From positions 140,316-204,315 of the forward strand of contig JAHZIX010000022.1 in assembly GCA_022601195.1 (NCBI GenBank): a DNA stretch of 64,000 nt, given 5' to 3'. This document shows, piece by piece, positions 35,663 through 43,558 of this stretch (positions within the stretch are counted from its first letter, which is position 1; every line of letters begins with the position of its first letter). A program made the position numbers and the translations under genes. The notes beneath the pieces were generated by a model, which saw only the letters and a list, made by a program, of their open reading frames with translations, searched no databases and had not been told where the DNA came from. The DNA comes from Deltaproteobacteria bacterium (GTDB taxonomy: Bacteria > Acidobacteriota > Thermoanaerobaculia > Multivoradales > JAHZIX01).

Positions 35663-38233
35663 TTGCGAATCCTCAAATTTGGTGGCTCGTCCGTCGCTTC
35701 GCCGGAACGTATCCGGGAGGTTGCAAGCATCGCCTGCCACGAACGAAAGAAGAGCCCCCTAGTAGTGGTGGTGTCGGCCCTGGGTGGGGTGACCGACCAG
35801 CTTCTGGAGGCCGGGAGCATCGCCTCCGGAGGCAGCTCCGAGTACCTCCCTCTGCTAGAGGCTCTCACTGACCGGCACCTCGAGGCAGCGAACCAGCTGA
35901 CCCTGGAGGACGAACAGAAAGCCCTGACGGAGGGCCTACGAGAATCATTTCGAGAGATCGAAAGCCTGCTCCAGGGCATCGCACTGCTACGGGAGGCGAG
36001 CCCACGAACCCTGGACAGCCTATCGAGCTATGGAGAGCGCCTCTCTTCACGGCTTGTGGCCGCTGCTTTTCGCGCTCACGGCCTGACCGCTGCGGCGTGT
36101 GACGCCCGCGAGCTGATCGTCACCGAGGCGGCCTTTAGCGGTGCCCGAGTCGACTGGGAAACCACCAGAGCCCGAATCCGCAAGCGCTTTTCAGCAGCTG
36201 CGAGCCAGCCCACCGCCGTGGTCACGGGCTTCATTGCCGCGACCCCCGCAGGCGAGACCACAACCCTGGGCCGAGGCGGCTCGGACTACACGGCCTCCCT
36301 GCTGGGCGCAGCCTTGGATGCCCAAGCGGTCGAGTTGTGGACCGATGTAGATGGGGTCATGAGCGCCGACCCGAGATTGGTGGGAGGGGCTGAGCCCATA
36401 GCCCACCTGAGCTATGTGGAGCTCATGGAGCTCTCCCATTTCGGCGCCAAGGTGGTCTATCCACCCAGCGTACACCCGACCCGCAAGGCTGGTATTCCTC
36501 TGCTGATTCGTAACACCCTCAACCCGGAAGCCCCCGGCACCCGCGTCGCCAGCCAGCCTGCCGAGGGCACCGAGTCATCGAGCGCCAAAGACTTCTCTGA
36601 GAGCTCGAACGCCCTTCGGCCCGTTCGGGGCATCGCCTCGATCCCAAAAATCGCTCTGATGCGCCTAGAGGGAGACGGCATGGTGGGTGTCCCGGGCATC
36701 GCCATGCGGCTGTTCGCGACTTTGGCGCGCCGGGGAGTGAACGTCATCTTGATCACCCAGGCTTCCAGTGAGCACTCGATCTGCTTTGGGGTCGCTCCCG
36801 AGTCCATCCCCCAAGCGACCGCTGGGGTCGCCGAGGAGTTCGCCTTGGAACGGCAAGCTGGACTCATCGAGGATTTGATCCTCGAAGAAGACCTCGCCGT
36901 CGTAGCGGTGGTGGGCCGGAGAATGCGGGATACCCCAGGCCTGGCGGGGAGATTGTTCACCGTGCTCGGGGAGCAAGGCATTAGCGTCCGGGCCATCGCT
37001 CAAGGCTCCTCCGAGCTGAATATTTCTCTAGTGGTTTCCAGCCGAGACGAACGCCCGGCGGTACGAGCCCTTCACGCCGCCTGCTTCCCTACCGCTAGCA
37101 AAGTGGTAGAGCTCTATCTCGTCGGCACCGGCCGGGTCGGCGCGGCGCTGCTGCAGCAATTGGCGGCTCATGGCAGAGATGTCCAACAACGCCGGGGTGT
37201 TCGACTCGTGCTGGCAGGAGTCGCCCGGCGGAACGTCTGCCTCGCTTCTCCGGAAGGGATCGACCCGGGCTCTGCCATCCAGCGGCTAGCGGCTCGAGAG
37301 GGCAGCGAAGGCGACGGCCTGAGGGCTCTTTTGACAAGCCTAAGCGACAGCCGAGCCAGCCAACGCATCTTCATCGACGCCACCGCCGGCTCTGCCGCCA
37401 CGGCGGCCTATGCGGAGCTGCTGCGCCAGGGCGTCTCGGTAGTGGCCGCCAACAAATTGCTGTTTGCCGGGCCTCTGAAGGACTACCGGTCGATCACTCA
37501 AACGGGGCCGGGCCGGATCTTCTTCGAGACCACCGTCGGAGCTGGGCTACCGGTGGTGCGAACGGTCAGTGATCTGGTGGCTACCGGAGACCGCATTCGA
37601 AGTGTCGAGGGCCTGCTGTCAGGAACTCTGTCCTTCGTCCTCGACCGCCTTCAGGAAGGTCTGCTCTTCAGCCAGGCGCTGCGTCAAGCCTACGATCTGG
37701 GTTACACCGAGCCAGACCCCCGAGAAGATTTGAGTGGCCAGGACGTGGCTCGCAAGCTGTTGATTCTGTCCCGGTTGGCACACTGGGATCTCGAGCCCGA
37801 AGACGTGAAAGTGGAACCCCTTATCCCGACTGCGGATCTGGAATCCGGTGATCTCGAGGAGTTCTGGCGCCGCCTTCCGATACACGACGAAGCCTTCGAG
37901 TCGAAGCGCCAGGCAGCAGCGGAGTCCGGCCAGCGGCTGTGCTACCTTGGAATCCTCGACGACAAAGGAGCCCGTATTGGTCTATCGACGGTCGAAGGCA
38001 GCCACCCCGCCGCTGGACTGAGGGGGAGCGACAACCTGGTGGCTCTCTTCACCGAGCGGTATTCCTCGACTCCCCTAGTGGTTCGCGGTCCCGGGGCAGG
38101 CCCGGAGGTCACTGCCGCAGGCGTCTTCGCAGACCTGCTGCGGGCTGTCGACGAAGGACCAAAAATCAAGCCGTTTCCCCCAGCCTTCCAAAGACCGTCC
38201 GCCAAGGACCGGCTGAGCGACACGGCCCCATGA
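35663..38233 (+). CDS. thrA: Bifunctional aspartate kinase / homoserine dehydrogenase
   Basis: 856 residues, a usual length for the fused enzyme. It phosphorylates aspartate and later reduces aspartate semialdehyde to homoserine, the first and third steps of threonine synthesis. The kinase part starts KFGGSSVAS (residue 5) and has GRGGSDYTA near 203. The regulatory ACT region includes VPGIAMRLFATLARRGVNVI near 343. The dehydrogenase has the NAD(P) site LVGTGRVGAALL near 485 and GYTEPDPREDLSG near 690. The start is a TTG at 35663 with GAGG about 9 bases upstream; a small hairpin (GACTG-ctaa-CAGTC, 35636-35649) abuts this ribosome site and could modulate translation. asd follows after 114 bp. 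Threonine feedback through the ACT domains is expected from the family. Confidence 0.95.
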   Translation: MRILKFGGSSVASPERIREVASIACHERKKSPLVVVVSALGGVTDQLLEAGSIASGGSSEYLPLLEALTDRHLEAANQLTLEDEQKALTEGLRESFREIESLLQGIALLREASPRTLDSLSSYGERLSSRLVAAAFRAHGLTAAACDARELIVTEAAFSGARVDWETTRARIRKRFSAAASQPTAVVTGFIAATPAGETTTLGRGGSDYTASLLGAALDAQAVELWTDVDGVMSADPRLVGGAEPIAHLSYVELMELSHFGAKVVYPPSVHPTRKAGIPLLIRNTLNPEAPGTRVASQPAEGTESSSAKDFSESSNALRPVRGIASIPKIALMRLEGDGMVGVPGIAMRLFATLARRGVNVILITQASSEHSICFGVAPESIPQATAGVAEEFALERQAGLIEDLILEEDLAVVAVVGRRMRDTPGLAGRLFTVLGEQGISVRAIAQGSSELNISLVVSSRDERPAVRALHAACFPTASKVVELYLVGTGRVGAALLQQLAAHGRDVQQRRGVRLVLAGVARRNVCLASPEGIDPGSAIQRLAAREGSEGDGLRALLTSLSDSRASQRIFIDATAGSAATAAYAELLRQGVSVVAANKLLFAGPLKDYRSITQTGPGRIFFETTVGAGLPVVRTVSDLVATGDRIRSVEGLLSGTLSFVLDRLQEGLLFSQALRQAYDLGYTEPDPREDLSGQDVARKLLILSRLAHWDLEPEDVKVEPLIPTADLESGDLEEFWRRLPIHDEAFESKRQAAAESGQRLCYLGILDDKGARIGLSTVEGSHPAAGLRGSDNLVALFTERYSSTPLVVRGPGAGPEVTAAGVFADLLRAVDEGPKIKPFPPAFQRPSAKDRLSDTAP

Positions 38234-38347
38234 CCTAGCCCGATGCCCCGTCCTGATGATGGGAGTCAGTAAAGGGGCCCAGGAAGGGACCCAGGACGTA
38301 GACCAGCAATCCCTCTGGAAAGAGCCGTGAGAAAGAGCAGTTAGAAA

Positions 38348-39460
38348 ATGAGCACGACCTCACCCCAAGAACGCATTCCCGTCGCCCTATTGGGAGCGAC
38401 CGGCAGCGTCGGCCAACGCTTCATCGAGCTCTTGGCCGACCACCCCTGGTTTCGACTGGCAGCTATCACCGCCTCCCCACGGTCCGCCGGAAAGCCCTAC
38501 GGAAAAGCTGCTCGATGGATGCAAGCCTCGACTCTTCCCGACGCTGTGGCCAAAATGGAAGTTCTGCCCACAGCTCCGGAATCCGCTAGCGGCTGCCCCT
38601 TGGTGTTCTCGGCCCTGGACTCTCAGGCCGCGGACCTAGTGGAGCTGGACTTTGCTGCTGCCGGCCACATGGTCGTCTCCAACGCCAAGTCCTACCGCAT
38701 GGATCCACGAGTGCCCCTGATCGTACCGGAGGTAAACCCGAATCATCTTCGGCTCCTCGAATCCCAACCCTGGGCTGGCGGCCTGGCCACCAACCCCAAT
38801 TGCTCCACCATTGGCTTGATGCTGGCCCTCAAGCCCCTAGAAGATGCCTTCGGTATCGAGAAAGTCCATGTCGTGACCCTTCAGGCCCTTTCGGGAGCCG
38901 GAGTACCGGGAGTACCGAGCCTTCAGGCGGTGGACAATGTCGTGCCCTTTATTGGCGGTGAAGAAGACAAGCTGGAATCCGAGACCGGGAAGATTCTCGG
39001 CCGTTTCGATGACGGGCAGATCCACCATCACTCGGCCGTGGTCAGCGCCCACTGCAATCGAGTGCCGGTCATCGACGGCCACACCCTCTGTGTGTCTGTG
39101 TCTCTGGCTCGGCCCGCCAGCCCCGAGGACCTCTTCGCTGCCTGGAACCAGTATCGGGGGGAGCCCCAGCGATTGGATCTGCCCACGGCTCCGGCCCAAC
39201 CGGTCCACGTGCTGAGCCAGCCGGACGCTCCTCAGCCGCGCCTCCACCGAGACCTAGACGGCGGTATGGCAGCCACCGTGGGTCGGCTGCGCCCTTGCCC
39301 CTTGCTGGACTACAAATTCGTCACCCTTTCCCACAACACCCTCCGGGGGGCTGCCGGAGGAGCTTTGCTGTTGGCGGAACTAGCCCTGGCTCGAGGCCAA
39401 ATACCTGGGATCGAAATTCCGCAGGAGGAAAGTCTGAGGATGGAGGGCTCGGACTCGTGA
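38348..39460 (+). CDS. asd: Aspartate-semialdehyde dehydrogenase
   Basis: 370 residues. It reduces aspartyl phosphate to aspartate semialdehyde. The N-terminal NADP site VALLGATGSVGQRF is at residues 12-25; the catalytic cysteine lies in TNPNCSTIGLM near 155; a conserved histidine is in VSAHCNRVPV near 236. The stretch VSNAKSYRMDPRVPLIVPEV resembles the archaeal/fungal branch of the family more than the E. coli type. The start ATG at 38348 follows a purine-rich region. The stop codon overlaps the GTG start of thrB (GTGA), indicating translational coupling in the threonine operon. Confidence 0.94.
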   Translation: MSTTSPQERIPVALLGATGSVGQRFIELLADHPWFRLAAITASPRSAGKPYGKAARWMQASTLPDAVAKMEVLPTAPESASGCPLVFSALDSQAADLVELDFAAAGHMVVSNAKSYRMDPRVPLIVPEVNPNHLRLLESQPWAGGLATNPNCSTIGLMLALKPLEDAFGIEKVHVVTLQALSGAGVPGVPSLQAVDNVVPFIGGEEDKLESETGKILGRFDDGQIHHHSAVVSAHCNRVPVIDGHTLCVSVSLARPASPEDLFAAWNQYRGEPQRLDLPTAPAQPVHVLSQPDAPQPRLHRDLDGGMAATVGRLRPCPLLDYKFVTLSHNTLRGAAGGALLLAELALARGQIPGIEIPQEESLRMEGSDS

Positions 39461-40443
39461 CGACTCCCTGGATACGCGCCTTCGCCCCCGCTTCGGTCTC
39501 CAACGTCGGCCCAGGCTTCGACACCTTCGGTTTTGCCGTCGAGGGCATGGGCGATCTGGTGGCAGCCCGCACCAGCTCCATACCGGGAGCTCGACTCCTG
39601 GAAATTACCGGCGATGACGGCTCCCTTCCCCGAGAGGCAGCGAAGAATACCGCCGGGATCGCTGCTTCCCAAGTGCTAGACCGCATTGCCGCCCTGGACG
39701 GCCGAGACAAGGCCAACGGCGAAGATGGGGTTGGGGTCGAGCTCCGCTTGGAAAAGGGAATGCCCTTGGCGAGCGGCCTCGGCTCCAGCGCCGCCAGCGC
39801 CGTTGCCGCAGCGGTGGCTGTAAACGCGGCGTTGGGAGGACACCTGAGCCAGGAGACCCTCCTCCACTGCGCCATCGAAGGGGAACGCATCGCTTGCGGC
39901 GCGGCCCACGGGGACAATGCCGCTCCCTCTCTCTACGGTGGCTTCGTGTTGGTCAGGGGAAAGGGCACTCCCCGTATCGACCCTCTACCAGTACCGGAAG
40001 GTCTGTCTTGCGCCATCTTGCGCCCCCATGTGGCGGTGCAAACGGGAGCCGCTCGGGCCTTGTTGGGAGACCACATCCCCTTGGCCAACGCAATCACTCA
40101 ATGGGGCCATGCAGCGGCGCTGGTGGCTGGCCTCTTTTCCGGAGACTACGAGCTCATCTCCAGTGCTATTCACGACGTCGTGGCGGAACCTGTGCGCCGA
40201 GAATGGGTGCCGGGCTTCGAAGCTATTCAGCGAGCGGCGCTGGAAAGTGGTGCTCTCGGCTGCAGCCTATCCGGCTCGGGGCCTAGCCTCTTTGGTCTCT
40301 GCCGAAGCCAAGAAGAGGCCCAGAACACCTTGGCCGCTATGCAGCAGGCCCTCGGTTCGGCGACCGATCTCAGGGGAGACGGCTTTGTCTCGGTAGTGGG
40401 AGCCCAAGGGGCTCGGGTGCTCGCCGCGGGGGAGAAACCATGA
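39457..40443 (+). CDS. thrB: Homoserine kinase
   Basis: 328 residues, GHMP kinase family. It phosphorylates homoserine for threonine synthase. The N-terminus reads APASVSNVGPGFDTFGFAVE; the ATP-binding motif is GLGSSAASAVAA near residue 108; a C-terminal GCSLSGSGPSLFGL near 267 is typical. An in-frame upstream start at 39295 would add 54 residues that overlap asd and have no family counterpart. GTG at 39457 is preferred because it has GGAGGG 9 bases upstream and overlaps the asd stop codon. The gene's own stop overlaps the thrC start as ATGA. Confidence 0.93.
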   Translation: MTTPWIRAFAPASVSNVGPGFDTFGFAVEGMGDLVAARTSSIPGARLLEITGDDGSLPREAAKNTAGIAASQVLDRIAALDGRDKANGEDGVGVELRLEKGMPLASGLGSSAASAVAAAVAVNAALGGHLSQETLLHCAIEGERIACGAAHGDNAAPSLYGGFVLVRGKGTPRIDPLPVPEGLSCAILRPHVAVQTGAARALLGDHIPLANAITQWGHAAALVAGLFSGDYELISSAIHDVVAEPVRREWVPGFEAIQRAALESGALGCSLSGSGPSLFGLCRSQEEAQNTLAAMQQALGSATDLRGDGFVSVVGAQGARVLAAGEKP

Positions 40444-41780
40444 AGTACCAGAGCACCGGAGGCAGAAGTCCCGAAGTGGACTTCCCCACCGCCCTGTTTC
40501 GCTCCTTGGCCCCCGATGGAGGCCTCTACTTACCCACGGAGCTCCCCCCCTTGCCTCCCTCCTTTTTTACTAATCTGGCGGGAGCGGACTTGGCAGATAC
40601 CGCAGCTACCGTGGCGGCGCAGTTGATTTCCGGCATTGCCCCAGCCCCTCTGCGGGCTCTCTTGGCCGACGCCCTGAGCTTTCCCATTCCCTTGGTTCCC
40701 CTAGGACCGGTGGACTCAGAAAACACCATCCATATCCTCGAGCTCTTTCACGGCCCGACGCTGGCCTTCAAGGATGTCGGTGCCCGGGTCATGGCTCGGC
40801 TATTCGCCCATTTCCGGCCCGCCACGGAGCGCCCTCTCACCGTGCTGGTGGCCACTTCCGGCGATACCGGCAGCGCGGTGGCTCAGGCTTTCCTCGGGGT
40901 CGAAGGGACCCGGGTAGCGGTGCTCTACCCCCGCGGCAAGGTGAGCCCGGTGCAGGAATGTCAATTCACCACCCTGGGAGACAACGTTCAAGCTTTGGCC
41001 GTGGAAGGCACCTTCGACGACTGCCAGCGGTTGGTGAAATCCGCCTTCGCAGACCAGCAGCTCTCTGAACAATTCCAGCTCACCTCCGCCAACTCCATCA
41101 ACTTGGGCCGCCTTCTGCCGCAGAGTTTCTATTACTTTCACGCTCTAGCTCAGCTGGCGCCTTCTAGAGAATCAGTATCTTCTGGAGAATCGCTGCCACC
41201 CGTCCTATTCTCGGTCCCCAGTGGCAACTTCGGAAATCTCACCGCGGGACTGTTGGCTCGAAGACTAGGCCTGCCCTGCGCCGGTTTCGTCGCCGCTACC
41301 AACGTCAATGACGTGGTCCCGGCCTACCTGGAGAACGGCGAGTTTCGGCCCCGCCCTTCCCAGGGAACCCTCTCCAACGCCATGGATGTCGGCAACCCCA
41401 GCAACTTCGCTCGTATGGAGCAGCTATTCGGCGGTGAACTCGACCGCATGCAGCAGGTGGTTTCTGGCAGTCGTTGGACCGATGAGGAGACTCAGCAGGC
41501 TATTCGGGAAGTCTATGAGTCCAGTGGATACATCCTCGACCCCCATACCGCCGTCGGCGTCCTAGGGCTTCGCAAAGCTCTCGAGGAGGCTCCGGAACCG
41601 CGCACCGGCGTCGTTCTCGCCACCGCTCACCCGGTCAAATTCCGGGAAACCGTCGAGCCTCTCATCGGCCGCAAGATTCCCCTACCTCAGCGCCTCGCGG
41701 CCTGCCTGGACCAGCCGAGGCGCTCCCTTCCACTGGAGCCTACCCCTAAAGCCCTCAGGGATTTTCTTCGCAACTGGTAG
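40440..41780 (+). CDS. thrC: Threonine synthase
   Basis: 446 residues, PLP-dependent. It converts O-phosphohomoserine to threonine. The N-terminus MKYQSTGG with VDFPTALFRSLAPDGGLYLP is characteristic. The PLP lysine lies in HGPTLAFKDVGARVMARL near residue 110, followed by VATSGDTGSAVA near 138 and the phosphate-binding region SVPSGNFGNLTAGLLA near 258. The ATG overlaps the thrB stop by 4 bp. It is the last gene of the operon; a short palindrome lies 66 bp after the stop. Confidence 0.94.
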   Translation: MKYQSTGGRSPEVDFPTALFRSLAPDGGLYLPTELPPLPPSFFTNLAGADLADTAATVAAQLISGIAPAPLRALLADALSFPIPLVPLGPVDSENTIHILELFHGPTLAFKDVGARVMARLFAHFRPATERPLTVLVATSGDTGSAVAQAFLGVEGTRVAVLYPRGKVSPVQECQFTTLGDNVQALAVEGTFDDCQRLVKSAFADQQLSEQFQLTSANSINLGRLLPQSFYYFHALAQLAPSRESVSSGESLPPVLFSVPSGNFGNLTAGLLARRLGLPCAGFVAATNVNDVVPAYLENGEFRPRPSQGTLSNAMDVGNPSNFARMEQLFGGELDRMQQVVSGSRWTDEETQQAIREVYESSGYILDPHTAVGVLGLRKALEEAPEPRTGVVLATAHPVKFRETVEPLIGRKIPLPQRLAACLDQPRRSLPLEPTPKALRDFLRNW

Positions 41781-41845
41781 CCGCCTCCTAACCCGCGAAG
41801 AACACTCCCATCGAGAGAGCCCCCACAAGGCTTTCCAGGGCATCT

Positions 41846-41859
41846 GGTTCGCTCGAACC
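41846..41859. repeat. Palindrome downstream of thrC
   Basis: GGTTCG and CGAACC are separated by two bases. There is no T-tract, so it is not a standard intrinsic terminator. It could be a weak terminator or a protein site for the downstream gene. Confidence 0.3.
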
Positions 41860-41992
41860 CAAGAGCAGAAATACTAATAGAAATATATCAATTTTCAGAT
41901 AGAATAAACACCCCTGACCCGAAAGGGTTCTAGAGAGGCAGGACCCCAAAGGTAGCTATCCACTTACCCAAAAACCCTCCGGAGACACTCAG

Positions 41993-43405
41993 ATGACTAT
42001 CAAAACCTCGTCGGCTCCACTTCGCCAGCTCCTCTTGAGTCTCGCCTTCGTCCTCGCTACAGACTCCACCTTCCCTCTCCAAGCGCAATGCCCGATGAGC
42101 TGGGATGACGCCGGCGTGCCGATCCCCAACCCCGATCCTCCCTCGCCGCTGGGCACACCGGAGCTCTCCATAGAAGAATTGCTCCAATTCGTCCACGATC
42201 AAGGCATCACCAACGTCGCCGAGCTCCTCGACGGCATGCCGCCAGCCATGAAAGAAAACTACACCCTGGTAGAGACCACCGGCACCGGCTTGCCCTCCAG
42301 CGTCGAGCACCCCCGGATGATTCTCTTCGGATCGGATTCCAGGTTCATTATGGCCATCGCTACGGATCCGGATGACCAGCAGCGCGAAGTCATCGACATC
42401 GCTGATCTCGACGACGACACCGGATTCTGGAAGTTCCGATCCCTCGACATGGCCGCCACCCCACCGGCCCTGTCGGCGGACGATTCCGCGTGTGTCGCTT
42501 GCCATGGCTCGCCGGCGCGCCCCATCTGGGGCTCCTACCCGGATTGGCCCGGTATTTACGGTCCGGACAACGACCGCCTTACCTCACCCCAAGCCTCTCG
42601 CCTCGAAGCTCTTCGCACGAGCGAAGCTCCGGCCTCGGATCGCTTCAGATCCATCGAGCTTCTCGATTCCCCCTACGAGACCGGTGACACTTTTTCTCTC
42701 CCAGGTCGCTCCTACCCATACGTCAACACCGTCCTCAATATGGAGCTCGGGGCGGCAGTTGCCGATGGTGTCTACCGGCGAGCGCGTCGATCTCCCATTT
42801 TCCGAGAGCTTCGGGAAGAATTCCTCCTACGCAGCTACTGCGCAAGGGAGATTCCTGATTTCATGAATTCCCCGGCCTACCAGGAGCTCGAAGCTCTGCT
42901 GATCTCTCTAGGGGCCCCCAGTGCCAGCCTAGAAGACTTCTACGGTCTCCTGCAGCTGGATCCGGGAAACGACTTCTCCCTAGATCGATTGGCCAGCGAG
43001 CCCACCGACTCTGGGTGGAATGTCTCAACAGACAGCCTTTTTGGATTGGTTGACTTGTTGGTGCTGGCTGATCTGATGATCGATGATCCCCAGGTCCGGA
43101 GCTTGTTAGCCGCTCTCCCGGATCACGCCAATGGGTTTTCCAGTGGCTGCTTCGACCATCTGGAAGACGCCCTGCGGTACAAGATTTACCAGGGCTGGAC
43201 CCTTCGCGGTGAAGCTCGCCGAGCCGCCCGGGAAGTAGCTTTCGACGTGGATCTCCTACGCAGCCACCAAGGCATCTTCGACCAGGCGACCACACCTCTC
43301 TGCGAGTATCTCGCTGCAAATATCGGTTTTCAGGGTCACATCTTTCAGGACGGGTTCGAGTCGGGAGATACCAGCGCCTGGACCCAAACGACCAACGGAT
43401 TCTGA
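41993..43405 (+). CDS. Exported protein with a CxxCH motif and C-terminal DGFESGD tag
   Basis: 470 residues, family not recognised. A signal peptide of about 32 residues (hydrophobic LLLSLAFVLATDS, then PLQAQ) predicts export. CVACH at 167-171 matches the CxxCH c-type heme attachment motif and sits in a Pro/Trp-rich context (SPARPIWGSYPDWPG), so a single covalent heme is plausible but unproven. The rest is acidic and mainly helical by composition. The C-terminus reads IFQDGFESGDTSAWTQT, a tag repeated in the exported protein at 51812-52438. It stands alone after the threonine operon, with an AT-rich promoter-like stretch at 41870-41910, and ends facing the convergent C25 peptidase gene across a palindrome. 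Confidence 0.8.
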   Translation: MTIKTSSAPLRQLLLSLAFVLATDSTFPLQAQCPMSWDDAGVPIPNPDPPSPLGTPELSIEELLQFVHDQGITNVAELLDGMPPAMKENYTLVETTGTGLPSSVEHPRMILFGSDSRFIMAIATDPDDQQREVIDIADLDDDTGFWKFRSLDMAATPPALSADDSACVACHGSPARPIWGSYPDWPGIYGPDNDRLTSPQASRLEALRTSEAPASDRFRSIELLDSPYETGDTFSLPGRSYPYVNTVLNMELGAAVADGVYRRARRSPIFRELREEFLLRSYCAREIPDFMNSPAYQELEALLISLGAPSASLEDFYGLLQLDPGNDFSLDRLASEPTDSGWNVSTDSLFGLVDLLVLADLMIDDPQVRSLLAALPDHANGFSSGCFDHLEDALRYKIYQGWTLRGEARRAAREVAFDVDLLRSHQGIFDQATTPLCEYLAANIGFQGHIFQDGFESGDTSAWTQTTNGF

Positions 43406-43434
43406 TCCCAAGAGAATTGACAGACGAGAGGATA

Positions 43435-43493
43435 GGGAGGTCCTACGGTCCCGAGAGCCGCAAAGCTTGGGACCGTAGGTACTGGGACCTCCC
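43435..43493. repeat. Palindromic repeat, copy 1, between convergent genes
   Basis: An inner 11-bp stem (CCTACGGTCCC, 43442-43452, with GGGACCGTAGG, 43469-43479) is extended by an outer 7-bp stem (GGGAGGT with ACCTCCC). It lies between two convergent genes and could terminate both, although no T-tract is present. It shares stem and loop words (GCTTGGG, CGTAGGT) with the palindrome at 46950-46996. Confidence 0.6.
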
Positions 43494-43558
43494 GTCAAAC
43501 CGCCATGGCGAGCAGCTTTCCCAAACAGGACTGCCTGAAGAGGCACAACCCCGCCCTG

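Noticed and set aside
39295..39456. Upstream start extending homoserine kinase by 54 residues
   Set aside because: The extension overlaps asd, lacks family similarity, and the GTG at 39457 has the better ribosome site.
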